A stretch of DNA of 60,000 bases. Source: Symsagittifera roscoffensis (Eukaryota > Xenacoelomorpha > Acoela > Convolutidae). Every line of letters starts with the position of its first letter. Position 1 is the stretch's first letter. A model generated the notes under the pieces. The model had not been told where the DNA came from and searched no databases. It saw nothing but the letters and a program-made list of their open reading frames with translations. Positions 10,504 through 21,598 of the stretch are shown here, one piece after another. A program made the position numbers and the translations under genes. The stretch covers positions 52,340,473-52,400,472 of the forward strand of contig NC_087062.1 in assembly GCF_963678635.1 (NCBI RefSeq), written 5' to 3'.

Positions 10504-12308
10504 GCCGACAACTTGGATCCCTACACCGCTCAAATTCCCACCCAACCAACCTCAACACTCCAATTACAATAATTCCACTTTTTGCTTTCCCGCCACCCGA
10601 TTTCCCAACCAGTAATATAACATCAGGCATGAATTCAGACACTAATTCACATATCTCAGTTTTATACTCCATTTCACAACTCAATAACCCAAATATTGAA
10701 ACCCCTGATGAATTTGCAGACTCTGAACCATCTCCATCCAATAATTTTCAAACCAATCCCTCAGTTTTTTCAAAACCCCCTTTTCAACCAATCCCACCAA
10801 ATAACCCACTCCCATCCATTTCTACACCCTCTTATGCTTCACAAGTCACCCCAACCTACTCTTCACTTCATTCAGACCGATCATCCAATTCTCCAGACAC
10901 CCCCCAAATCTCCCAAGAACTAGATAATTTTATCACCCTACAACAACAACCCTTCCACCTTGACACCCCCACTATAAACCAGATTTCATCCACAATAGAA
11001 TCATCAAACCCACCTACTCCTACACCCTCTTCAGCTTATACCGTATCATTAGCACCATCATCCACATCCACCGAATCATCAATTAGCACTAATAGAGCTT
11101 ACCGCACTTTCAAAAGAAAATTCCCAAACCATCCATTTCCAACAAAACCAGGAACAGCCCTTGAATATATAAATCATCCAAATCACACTAACACGAAAGA
11201 TTTTTTAGCCATCACCTTACCCTCATTTCCACAGTATACTTTGAACACCCCTAACGACACTAACGACACACGTAGTTTTGTAGATGAACAAGTTTTAATG
11301 CCTACACTTCATTGGACATCATATTATCATTTTACTAACCCCCTTTGCCTACCTTTATCTAATACTCACATCGATATAGAAAGAAATCAAGATATGCTAT
11401 ATCGACTCACTACACAACTAACACATAGACAATTTACTTATATAGGATATAAAAAGTCACTAAAAACATACACTGCACCCCGAGCTAACGAATATACGCT
11501 AGAATATTACGATCATAACATCATCCGAGCTAACCAAGACCAATTTTTAGATGATGACCGTTTCGCTAACCCACAAATCACAGAAAAATTCTTCATCAAA
11601 AGACCATATGTATTTACACTCAATATATTTGATCGCAAATTCGATCACATCATTTCTGAAGCACTAACCGACACACAAGCTTACGAAAGTTTTAAAGAAA
11701 AATTTCAGTTATTTTCACTAACCTTTCATTTCCTTGCACCACATGAACGAGATTTGCGCTGCTCACACGACATTATGTTACGCACTAAACAAACCCACAC
11801 ATATACATATTATCGCTTCATACAAAATCACTTTAATCTACACACTCCATCAAGACAACCACACCACCGTTTTCAATTTATTAACTCTAAATACACTTCA
11901 CCATTTTTTCTTAACTTCACATATTGCATCAAAGATACTAACCTTCACGGTATTCTTCGCAATTATGATCCCATAACCCAAATGTATATTTTTTGTCCCA
12001 TCACGAAGACCTTCAACGCAGAAGAATCCAGACCCTGCCTTATCCCACATGAATTTATTCAACCTATAGAAATCCCGATATTAGAATTCATCCACAACAC
12101 TAAATACAATCACAAATTATATAATCTCATCCAAAACACACCTTATGAGTTTGCAGTTGGCACTGAAGAACTAAAAACCATTAAAGCACTTCAATTGCTT
12201 TGGCCACTGCTTCAAACTAAAAACATCATTCGCATACTAGCAAAATTACTAACTAATTCCGACATAATACACGACATCTTCCCCCACGGTTTTTTCCCCG
12301 ACGACTAA
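10500..12308 (+). CDS. 602-residue protein of unknown function downstream of env
   Basis: Intact ORF with ATG at 10500 overlapping the env stop (ATGA), an arrangement suggesting coupled termination and reinitiation. Residues 1-200 are Ser/Pro/Thr/Asn-rich and probably disordered. Residues about 205-600 look like a folded domain rich in His, Tyr, Phe and Asn, with no signal peptide or membrane helix. The C-terminus has an amphipathic run (LQLLWPLLQTK, then IIRILAKLL) and ends in a GFFPDD motif. The same C-terminal domain is readable in element 2 (47714-48085) with many substitutions but the same hydrophobic pattern, so the gene belongs to the family and is not a local accident. I do not recognise it: it is not a Gag, Env or known accessory regulator to my eye. 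The intact frame beside a broken env suggests recent activity or selection. Confidence 0.8.
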   Translation: MSRQLGSLHRSNSHPTNLNTPITIIPLFAFPPPDFPTSNITSGMNSDTNSHISVLYSISQLNNPNIETPDEFADSEPSPSNNFQTNPSVFSKPPFQPIPPNNPLPSISTPSYASQVTPTYSSLHSDRSSNSPDTPQISQELDNFITLQQQPFHLDTPTINQISSTIESSNPPTPTPSSAYTVSLAPSSTSTESSISTNRAYRTFKRKFPNHPFPTKPGTALEYINHPNHTNTKDFLAITLPSFPQYTLNTPNDTNDTRSFVDEQVLMPTLHWTSYYHFTNPLCLPLSNTHIDIERNQDMLYRLTTQLTHRQFTYIGYKKSLKTYTAPRANEYTLEYYDHNIIRANQDQFLDDDRFANPQITEKFFIKRPYVFTLNIFDRKFDHIISEALTDTQAYESFKEKFQLFSLTFHFLAPHERDLRCSHDIMLRTKQTHTYTYYRFIQNHFNLHTPSRQPHHRFQFINSKYTSPFFLNFTYCIKDTNLHGILRNYDPITQMYIFCPITKTFNAEESRPCLIPHEFIQPIEIPILEFIHNTKYNHKLYNLIQNTPYEFAVGTEELKTIKALQLLWPLLQTKNIIRILAKLLTNSDIIHDIFPHGFFPDD

Positions 12309-12317
12309 CAGGTAAGT
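12309..12317 (+). promoter_or_regulatory. Consensus 5' splice site just after the 602-codon ORF
   Basis: CAG/GTAAGT lies directly after the stop codon TAA (12306-12308). It matches the metazoan donor consensus fully. If used, it would remove part of the 3' untranslated region, with the stop only 3 bases upstream of the junction. No acceptor has been assigned. Confidence 0.5.
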
Positions 12318-13900
12318 ATAATTTATACATATTCTTAACTAATAAATTCAAATTAAAAAACTAATCATTCTTTATCCATGTCTTATTTAAATTTTTAGTC
12401 TTCATCCCACGATCATCTGCAAAATACACAAAAGAAAAATAAAAAATAGAAAACTTCTTCAAATTGTTCAAAACTCTATTAATATTTTGCACCAGCTAAA
12501 TTAAATAAAATTCATACCAATGTAGTAAATTAATTCATAAATTGTTTCCCCACAAGCAGTAAATCTCATAATACTGAAAATTTGTAACTTAATTTTTCCA
12601 AAAACTAGCAGTAAAATTGAAATTCTATGTAGTAAATTGATAAAACGAAAATGCAGTACTAACCTTTTGATATTTCTATTCACTCGCACAAAAATTCTAT
12701 CCAAACTCGCACAGCTCGCCCACGAAGAATTGTTTAAATAATGAATTTCAGTTTCAAGCTTTCACACTCAACAACTCTAACACACGATAACACGTTTTAA
12801 CTTTCCTTTAACCCGGTTGGAAAGGAATTATATACTAAACAAAACTAACCAATGCAGCTTACTAAACACCACAAATCATAGAGTAACAGCATGACTAAAA
12901 AAAGGAAACCAACGGTACCCAAACCGGATTAACCCAGTTTAAAACTGGATAATTTATTCTTTTGAAGACTATTATAAAGTCTAAGAAAGAAATAATAAAA
13001 CACAAAAAAGTCGAAAGACAAACCCATACCAAAAACAGTTTGATTTTTGAAAAAAGGACACAACCAACGAAACATAAGAAAAACCACAATAAACCCAACA
13101 TAAAACGTTATCACATAACAGGACCTCTCACAGAAACCGCACAAAATCATACTCCCACTCCTGGCCTAACCCACCAGAGAGGACGTCCTGAGCATGCTCT
13201 ATAGCCGGCCTAACCCACCGCGCTACATCCACGCTATGTGACCACACTCCTATTTTTAATAAGAGGTACTCAAGGGTGAGTAACTCTTCAAAATAACCAA
13301 ACTAAAACAAAAAGCTTTTGTGAAAACAACTAACCAAAATCATAATTAAAACACCAAACTAATAAAAATTTTATACAATGTAAATTACACCTTGCAGTAT
13401 ATAGATCAGCATACAACACCAAAGACGAACATCCAAAGACAAAATGACCCCACTACACTCGAAAAAGAATGGCCAACCACAATCAATATGCCGCCCACAA
13501 TCACAACTCAAAGGATTTAGAGTACGACTTGACTTCGCAGAAAAAGACTTCATTGAACTAGACCAATGACCACCTCGATGTTCAAGTATACGTACAGATC
13601 CGAGTAACCAGGCATCCCCTCCACGCACAATCTCCACGCCATTCCCAGACAAGGTCAACCCAAAAGAAGTTCTCTACATGAAACAGAAAAACCTGTCATA
13701 GCCAACCATTCTGAAATCAGATTTGAGTTTGTTGCGAAAACCCAGTCGTTGTCATGAGAAGACACAGCGATTGAACCTGGAACTTCTCTAACAAGAGAAC
13801 CCAGAAGAAATATGATGTTCGCCAAATACCAACGTCCATAATCCATCTTTTGAATTGCAGAAAGACTATTCTAAAAAACTCTGTAAAACCCGGATGGGTG
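12318..13900 (+). other. 3' untranslated region of element 1
   Basis: There is no convincing coding frame on the element strand. Parts match the corresponding region of element 2, for example 13165-13225 against 46860-46935 and 12805-12835 against 47245-47275, so the stretch belongs to the element. Just before the LTR both copies have GATGGG, a short purine-rich tract that would be the polypurine primer site. Two minus-strand ORFs (13371-13658, 13655-13846) are probably fortuitous. Confidence 0.7.
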
Positions 13901-14013
13901 GAACCTGATCTAAACTACATTTTATGATTGGATAAATTAGATATTTTACCACTGTAAAGTATTTAATATTAACCAATCATGATCCATCTAACTAACAACC
14001 CACTTATTTGTAA

Positions 14014-14041
14014 GTGCTGAAATTACTTGTAATTTCAGCAC
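14014..14041 (+). repeat. Perfect 13-bp hairpin in the LTR U3 region
   Basis: Two 13-base arms (14014-14026 and 14029-14041) are exact reverse complements around a TT loop. The 5' LTR of element 2 has an equivalent hairpin at 55144-55167 whose stem differs at two pairs, both compensated. It lies upstream of the TATA box. Confidence 0.85.
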
Positions 14042-14170
14042 CAGAGAGATTTGAATTTAACTTAGAAATTAGTTGCCTCTCCAAAGGAACTTCAGCAGCC
14101 GCAATAAACCAGTATACCCTAGATCTATTGAGCCTAGCAGAGACTAGTTAAACAACCTGAGACTAGATAG

Positions 14171-14178
14171 TATAAGAG
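14171..14178 (+). promoter_or_regulatory. TATA box of the element 1 LTR
   Basis: TATAAGAG lies about 270 bases into the LTR and about 130 bases from its end, a normal place for the U3/R promoter. The equivalent block is kept in element 2 (TCTTATTCTTATA region on the plus strand), though the exact box differs. Confidence 0.5.
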
Positions 14179-14308
14179 TAAGATTAGGATCGGTATTAGA
14201 CTAAGAAGTTGCACGAATCTATCCGGCCGAAAATAAGATAGCGTGACGAGCAGACGGTGTACCCTATCCGAAATTACTCTATGAGTTAACCACAAAGGTT
14301 CTAACTCA

Positions 14309-17300
14309 GAACCGCCAGAAATGCAGTCAAAATGTTCTTTCAACTAATCAATAAAAGAAAATTGTGTTTTTTTTGCCCCAAGTTTAAAGTTTACCGCATG
14401 TATTGCTTAAGACTAAAAAAAGTTGAATTTTTGGTTCAAACGCAGACTAACTGAATCAGCCCAAAATCTTTTTGTTCCAATTATCTCTGAGGGTGCAGGG
14501 CGTTTTTTTTTTCCACTGCAAAAGCAGGTACCACAAATACAGATAGCCAGACGGAGGAGTCTACAGAAATGTCCCATTAAAGTGTTCCTACCCATGCTTT
14601 AGATTCTAACTAGAAATGTCAAAGCAATTTCTCGTTTTAGAGAAACTTTCTCTGAACATTTTTGAACCGTTTTTAGGCACTCTTTTTTACGAATGGCGGA
14701 AAAAAATTCCGACAAATCATACCAATCATTCTGATAATTCAATTTGTTTCGAGAAGGACTTTTTTTAATCTTGTTTAGGCTGTTCTGATCTATTTTGACG
14801 CTTATCAGAATACTTTAAAACTAGTCAAAGAAAAGGCAAAAACGAAAGAAGTGAGATTAAAAACCAAAAATTATACTTTTTTTTTCAAATTAGTTAAAGT
14901 TGATGAGTTCATTGATATCTTTGAAGCCTGATTAACTAAATCAACATTTACCTCTTGTTTTTATTGCGATGATATTTTTTTAAAATCAAAAACAGGTAAA
15001 CTTTTACCGTTACCAAAAGGCATGCTTTATATTTTATGATATCAGTTTACAAATCAACATCAGACAAAAATAGGCATTTTTGGCTAGTTTCCAAACTGCA
15101 GTGATAAAAATATAACAAAAATATTAAGAATAAACATACATAGATGACTCAAAATCACCAACGATTTCGTTTGCTGGCACTTTATTTGTAATAAATCCGC
15201 CCAATTTTTTAGCAATCGAAAACTCCGACAAGCATTGTTGTAAACTTGTCCAGCTCTTACTGTTTAGAGTTTTTGATTAACGAAGTTTTATGAGTTTGCT
15301 TAGTTTTTTGCCTCTTTTTATCCTTCGATTTTTTTTTCAAAAAACACAATGTAAAATTTACCACACGACATTTCCTTAAATTAAATCTGCAGGGTCATTT
15401 TTGCTTTTTAAGAATAAATCAATTTTACTCACTTTTTTTAAAAAAAAAAACAAACTTTTACAACCTTCCTTATCTGAAAATTCATGGTCGAAATTTTTCT
15501 GTTGTTATCTGCTGAAAGTTATTCTTCAATAAGTAAGGTGTGAAAACATTTAGTTTTTCAAAAAAAAACAATAACACGCGCCATTAACAGCAATTTATTG
15601 CTCAAGATATTTTAAGCAAAAATTTTTCAAGCCCTTTTGCTCAGTTTTTCTGTCCAATATAACTGCAACTTATTTAGCTTATTTTCAAATTAAGCCAAAT
15701 AAACTTTTCTTAAGAAGCTTTTCATTTTCAAATATGCAAATTAATTGCACCTTAAGCGTTTCATTTTCGAATATTATTGAGCGAGATGATTTTCATTTTT
15801 TATCGAAATTGATGATTTAGGTTTTTCCACATTTACTGTTAGTTTGTTCCACGCGACTAGTTTGGTTTCCGTTAAATAAAACAATAAAGACTTCAAAGTA
15901 TGACAGTTGAGACTTCTTGTATGATAATTTTCCAAATAGAAAATTTCTTATATCCACAGAAACTAGAGAAGTATCACCCGCAAATTGAACGATTGATTAA
16001 ATATGATTTCCCCGTTTGCTCTCAAATTTGTTCGAATAAATAAGGAAAACAATCGGACAAATTACTGTGTCTTGTCTAGCAAGATTTTGAGTATTCAACG
16101 AAACAACCAGTAGGCTCTTTGATACAAAAAAAAACGCTTAAGAACAATCATCTTCCCCAATGAAAGTTTCGAAAAAGTGATCTCACCAAATTTTGATTGT
16201 TCGTGATTTGATTTTTGATTTCTTTTTTAGTTCACTTCATTTCCTTTGTTAAAAGGATGGCAAAATCCTCAATCAAACAGCGAAATTGTTACTGCCATAA
16301 AAACGTAATTGACTTCCAATTTCACAAACGGATTTTAGTTATCAGATTACCCAGCGAACTAACAATTTTACATGTTGATCCTGTTTTTGCAAATTGGATC
16401 AAATTCATCAAAAACAGTCAAAACAAATCGTTTTTGAAATTAAAAGTGCTTTAAAGCCATCTGTTAATTTCTTGTAAATTCGAAAATTGAGGTATTTTCA
16501 AAAACTACTCAATTTTGTTTCGGTTTTCTTGCGTTCATTACTCTTTTTCAACTGTCATTCTGCTATGTTTATCTTTTTCAGCATGATTCATCTTCCAAAA
16601 GAAATTTCACATCTTGATATCATACCCGCTCTAAATTGAGCTGAGATATCCGTCAGCGTCATCTGGTCTTGAAATGAGATATCCTTGATCCTTGTTTTTG
16701 TCAAACTTCGCATCTCAAATTTAGATTTAAATATTGTTTTGTGAGAACTCAAAAAATCAGTTGGTCGATCAAAGGAAAAGGTGGAAAAAATCTTGATTTC
16801 TAATTTTTTTTTGAAAATCCACTTTCTTCTTTAGAGAAAACTCGAGTTCAAGTATACCTTCCCCTTCCCCCTGCAGCCTAGTATTAAAAGAAATAGCCCC
16901 ACAATTTGACATTTTTAAACAAACCTTTTGCTTTCATTTGTAAATGAAATCTTTCAAAAAGCGCCCACTTTTTGTAAGTACCGAACTACTTGCTGCATAG
17001 AGTTATGAAGTTATGAGTTTTGTCTAAGTAAGAAAGCATGCACATGCAATTGCACTGTGCACGCCGTTTATTTGTTTTATGTGGTTCATACTGGCTAAAA
17101 TTTATTGAAGGGAGTTATGACTAGAAATATCCAAAATTTCTCCATCTACCAATAAATCTAGATTCAAATCCTAGATGACCTACTATAGCTTTTAAAATTT
17201 TTTGCCACTATTTATGACATCAAAAACTGGATGTCGAAGTCAAAAATTATAGGTTAATCAACTTCGTGCAAATTCTTTAACCAAAAAAATTTGCTTTAAT

Positions 17301-18209
17301 TTTGGTACTGATTATAAACTTCAAAGGCGCATGCCATTTTGCCTTTCAGATATTTACACTTAGTCTAGTTGTCGTGTTCTGTTTTTGATTTACAGTTAAT
17401 TGCTGACAGTTTTAGCCATTCTTTCAAACAAGAAAATCAACCATGAAATTGAAGCAAGACTGCTTGTTTTAAGCCCTTTGACATCAATGAAAAAGTTTTC
17501 TAGTTTTAAAAGTTGTTTCATTATGTGCGAAAAATGATCAAGCTGAACTAATTTTTCAACTTTGTTTTTTAATTTTTTGCCCACACACTATGTTGAGTGA
17601 GTAGAAGTTGATACGTTTGCGTCTCGTATTATAAAAGTGACAAAAGTGACAGCAGAGTACTTGTCTCAGTTCAGTTTTTTTTTCATTGTACGCTTATGTT
17701 TTGATAGGACGAAAAAAATTCAGAGCAGAAAAATTCATTAACCTGCTATTTTTTTGTTAAGTTCTAACAAGTTGAAAAGATATCTTTTTGCCGAACTATT
17801 GAAAAAAAAAATGACCATTTCAAATAAGTTTTTGATGATGTTCAACACAAGAGCCAATCTTACAATCGCGGCGAACAAAAGTTTCCAATTTTGAATTGAG
17901 CTAGGATGAATGTTCCAATTTTTCTTTACCTGACAAGTCTCAATACGTATTACGTTGTACTTGGTACTAGATGTGATGGGAAAAACCAAAAACAGAGTTT
18001 CCAGAGCTTAAAGCTCCATCAAAGTTTTACTAAAAATTTATCAGGCTATTGCAATGATACGAGCATTCTTGTTTTCTGAAACTTTAGGCATTTTATCAGA
18101 AAGAAGAAACTTTCTAACGAGATTGAGTGTTTTGGCGCAAGCTGTTCATTATATCAGAACCTTATAACAAAAATGTACCAACTAAAAATATATAATAGCG
18201 TAAACTGTC
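14309..18209. other. Non-coding, AT-rich interval
   Basis: No supported gene. Only short random ORFs occur (such as 16215-16454 and 17738-17989), without recognisable motifs. I see no clear repeat boundaries; it is probably old intergenic DNA. Confidence 0.6.
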
Positions 18210-18418
18210 TATTTCTGAAACGTGTCCTATGAGCGAAACAAAGTTATAGAAAATGTTTTGATAGCAAACATTCAGCTTTGTTTCTGCAAAAATAACATAA
18301 GGATAATGCCCCTAGTATTTGTGTCATCCCATTTGGCGTTCAAATAAATGGTTGGTTTCACTCATACTCTTTTTATATCCAATAATGACTACGACTACCT
18401 CAAATTAACACCAAAAAA
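18210..18418 (+). repeat. Repeat R, copy 1
   Basis: About 210 bp, closely similar to 21599-21800, with shared blocks such as GGATAATGCCCCTAGTATTTG and TTTGGCGTTCAAATAAATGG. It lies just beyond the truncated RT and is one of three copies around the minus-strand gypsy remnant. Confidence 0.9.
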
Positions 18419-18454
18419 ACACCACCAAACACCACTGTGTGTTCATCCCCCCAA

Positions 18455-19321
18455 TCAAATTTGTTTACTGGTAATTTCTTGTTTTTCAGCTTTTTCTTTT
18501 GATTCTCCTCTGAGAAGTGGCGGCAACTTTTCTGTTAAGCTTGCCGCGTTGGGTATGAATTTTGCAAGATGATTTATACTACCCAGAAAGGATCTTAATT
18601 GTTTTAGCGAGTTTGGTGGATTTGGATTTTGTATCGCTTCGGTTTTAGTGAACTTTGGACTGACGCCTGACTCCGAAAGGTGTTGTCCCCACCAGTTCAC
18701 CTGGTTTTTGAAGAATTCGCATTTCGAAATCTTTAATGCCAGATTTTCATCATCCAGTTTTTCAGTACCGTTTCTACTAATTTTTCATGTTCGATTTCAC
18801 TACCTTTCGACACAATGTAATGTCGTCCAAAAAAACAAAAAGTGATTTTTTGCGTGGTTAAAAATTCGATCCATAGCTTTTTGAAATTCGGCTGGCATTT
18901 CTGCTAATCCATGGAACCCTGTAAGGAATCTATACGTCCCGGTAGCTTTTCCACCAACAATATCAAAGTTACACTGCTTAGCTGAGTCTGAAGCCAATTT
19001 TAACTGGCTATAGGCGTACTTTAAATCTAACACTGTGTTATTAAATTGTGCCCTCTTTGTTATCTGTAACTATTTGGCAACCCCATCTATGAGTTCATCT
19101 ACATTGGGCATTTGGTACTTATTTTTGAACAATTGCCTGTTTATGGGTTTTGCGTCCATCGCCAATTTTATCGAGTCGTCCTTTTTTACTGTTATTACAT
19201 TTGGGGCTATGAAGCAATCACTTGTACATTTGTCCAGCTTTGTGACATGACCTTCTGTCAACAGTTTTTTAATTTCTTTTTCTACTTTGTCCTGTATATG
19301 AATTGGGATTCTTCTCCCCAT
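18455..19321 (-). pseudogene. pol: RT remnant of the minus-strand Ty3/gypsy element
   Basis: Reading down the minus strand, 19321-19070 contains an RT N-terminal block (IPIHIQDKVEKEI, then AMDAKPINRQLFKNKYQMP). 19033-18800 begins with the first catalytic Asp (MLDLKYAYSQL) and a FHGLAEMPAEFQ block. The active-site Phe-Leu-Asp-Asp is present near 18815-18830 but in a different frame, shifted at a run of T (A on the plus strand). 18700-18455 holds the thumb block ending in an FLGSINHLAKFIPN motif. At least three frameshifts separate these parts, so it is a dead copy. Confidence 0.85.
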
Positions 19322-19378
19322 TTCTTCAATCTTTTTGAGATTCTTTGTCTATCAAACAAATCGCTAAATTCTTATCTA

Positions 19379-20098
19379 TCAAACATATCGCGTGTGATTT
19401 TTTGAGATTCCTTGTCTTTCAAAAAAATCGCTAAACTTATCAAAAAATGTGTTTTTCCAACCTTCTGACTGCTCGCACATGAGCACGTCAAACCTGGACA
19501 ATTCTCTTGGTGCTGGTTTTTGTGTGGTGGCAATCCCCACGTGTCCTTGTAAGTCCAGTCCCATTATGAATCTGGTTTTAGGTTCCGTCACCAGAAAAGT
19601 GGCTCCTTTCACCTCCCAGCCTGTTGAACGAAAATTTGTTTTTAATGCCCCCAATACACAGATTGGTTGTTTTTTGTAGTCGAGGAACTGGGTAGCCAAG
19701 TTCAGTTTATCGGACGAAATGAATCTTGCTTTGTTTGATTAATCGATTGTTTCTTATGTCGTCGCCCAATTTAGGAAAGAGACTGGTCTTCCGGTATCTA
19801 CCATCAGTTGTATGATTTGATTATCTATTCTCACCATGGCTTTTAGTGATTTTACCCTGTTCGACGTTGGTATGTCAATTTTTTGAACTCTTATCTTTTC
19901 CCCATTTAACTTTTTATTGCTTTCGTTAATTCTATCGCCTACGTATTTCGAGATTCTTTCGTTCTCCGGCTGGTGTGTTTGTAATGACAATACTTCAAAA
20001 TCACTACAGGAGCCGATATTTTCTCTTATGAGGTCACATTCCTCTTCTGATTTTTCGGATTCTTCCGTGACTTCACTCACATACTTAGATTTACACAT
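19379..20098 (-). pseudogene. Aspartic protease remnant
   Basis: The D-T-G active site (QLMVDTGRPVSFL) lies near 19780-19815 on the minus strand, following a strand that begins KAMVRIDNQ. The C-terminal half of the domain, with the hydrophobic FIMGLDLQG strand that precedes the family's second structural motif, is in a separate frame at 19699-19379. The protein would process Gag-Pol. The two frames are separated by a break between about 19700 and 19754. Confidence 0.8.
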
Positions 20099-21150
20099 TT
20101 TTGCAAAGTGGTTGGATTTTCCGCAATTCTTACAAGTTTTGCCCAGTGCCGAACAGCTTTTTGGTGTCCCTGGTCAAATGCTCTTCCGCATCTATTACAT
20201 GGTTTTGTTTTCCCATTGGAGTTTCTGTTGTTATTTTGTCGTTTATTCGCTTCCCTCTTATTTTGTTGATTTTTTTTGTTTCCCGTTGAGTTCCTGGCAG
20301 CCATCACTGGTTCTTGTTTTATTCTCACCCCAGAGTTGTAGTTGTTGCCCGTTCCTACTGTTGCTGCTGCATTTGTCTTCTGAAAGGCCAGAGTAGTCAA
20401 TTTGCTAAGTTCGATTATTATAGCTCTCTTCAACACTTCCTCTGGATCTAGCGTTTCAAATGTCAGTGTATCCTGCAACGTCATATTTTTCATTTTCGAA
20501 ATGAATAGGTCACGAACTATCTCACTTTCCAGTGTTCTAAGTTCTGATCGGGCTGCTTGAGCAGTTAATGCTGCATGGAATGCCTCCAGTGATTCCCCGG
20601 ATTCTTGCATTCGTGTGAACAAGGTGTATCTTTCATAAGTCACTCACTTTACCTTTTGAAACGAGACCGATGCTAGCTGTGTAATTTCCGTGAACGACAT
20701 TTTGGAAGTTTCGGCGTGTGGATTTTTTGCAAAAACCTTTTCTTTCCTTCAGTCCCTAGAGAAATCAATAATCTGGATACAAGCTTCTTCTGTACCTCAT
20801 TATAAAAAACTTTGTGGCCAAACCTTTGGCCCCGTGTTCTTCTCTCCTCATTTTCCAGCATAACTCGATCTCTTGCTAGCTTATCTCTAAGATTTCTGGC
20901 TGTCGTCGCAGCTTCATTCTCTCCCTCTCGTGGCGTTTTCTGGTTGCGGAGATGATTCTTCTAATATGTCTTTCGGTTCCTCCATCATAACTTCTGGGTT
21001 AACATTTTCTTTTACAGTTACTGCCAATAGAAATTGCTTGAACCAGATTTTAAATTGCCACGGTGCGTCTAAATATGCTGACGCCAAAAATACGAATATT
21101 TCCATATCAGTACGATTAACCTGAGCTGCGAATGCTGCTGGCTGCGCCAT
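20077..21150 (-). pseudogene. gag: Gag remnant with zinc knuckle
   Basis: The start region (21150-20914) reads MAQPAAFAAQ and contains a helical FVFLASAYLDAPWQFKIWFKQF stretch, as in many gypsy Gag N-termini. 20643-20077 holds the capsid C-terminal part, with a SLEAFHAALTAQAA stretch and an EIVRDLFISKM motif typical of this group. After a Lys/Asn-rich linker comes a zinc-knuckle region near 20190-20100 beginning CNRCGRAF. The knuckle's later ligands are partly frameshifted. Frameshifts near 20860-20900 and 20650 break the frame. Confidence 0.8.
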
Positions 21151-21404
21151 GTGATATCCTATATGAAATCTTGTGGGAAAACTAGTAATAATTCAAGAAT
21201 GTATTCTTTGTTGCTTGAATTAATTGTTTTCTTTGTCTATTTTTAGTCACTGAGAGTGATACAGCAGATTCAAACTCTAAGCTCTCAGCTGTGTACCAAT
21301 GTCTCTGAACGCTTGACATTGGACACATCATAATAATCATAATTGATATCACTGAAGGGTATCATTACATCATGCGATTACTGCTATTGCACTGTAGTAT
21401 GACA

Positions 21405-21594
21405 CTGCAAAAAGAACATAAGGATAATGCCCCTTGTATTTTTGTCATCCCATTTGGCGTTCAAATAAATGATTGGTTTTCACTCATACTTTTTTTTATA
21501 TCAAATAATGACTACGACTACCTCAAATCAACACCAAAAAAACTCTATCTGCAATCAATCTTGAAAATACCTTGGGCTTTGAAATGTTTGAAAT
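21405..21594 (+). repeat. Repeat R, copy 2
   Basis: Matches copies 1 and 3 from the GCAAAAAGAACATAAGG block on, but lacks their first 90 or so bases; these are replaced by the gypsy 5' end at 21404. It also shares the tail TATCTGCAATC...CCTTGGGCTTTGAAAT with copy 3. Confidence 0.9.
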
Positions 21595-21598
21595 GTTT

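Larger units (their letters stand above)
1..14308 (+). mobile_element. Element 1: large LTR retroelement of Ty3/gypsy type with an env and extra ORFs, 5' end outside window
   Basis: The order seen is gag zinc knuckle, DSG protease, RT, RNase H, DD35E integrase, an accessory block, an Env-like glycoprotein, another ORF, a 1.6-kb untranslated stretch and a 408-bp LTR. PR-RT-RH-IN order is that of Ty3/gypsy elements and retroviruses. The 3' LTR is identified by comparison with the two LTRs of element 2 (45883-55281). The 5' LTR and the start of gag lie upstream of base 1. From the parts kept in element 2 I infer a complete length near 18 kb, large for this superfamily. Coding capacity is damaged by one frame break in pro/pol, two stops in pol, and one frameshift and one stop in env, so this copy is not autonomous as read. 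Confidence 0.93.
13901..14308 (+). repeat. 3' LTR of element 1 (408 bp)
   Basis: Begins TGGAACC and ends CTAACTCA, matching the LTR ends of element 2 (TGGAACC to AAACTCA). Internal blocks shared with both element 2 LTRs include the inverted form of ACGCTATCTTATTTTCGGC (14226-14244) and the GATTCGTGCAAC block. It carries a TATA box and a 13-bp hairpin. Confidence 0.92.

Noticed and set aside
10696-10923. 75-codon plus ORF inside the 602-codon gene
   Set aside because: Pro/His-rich shadow in another frame of the disordered N-terminus.
13371-13846. Two minus-strand ORFs in the 3' untranslated region of element 1
   Set aside because: Not conserved as ORFs in the matching part of element 2.
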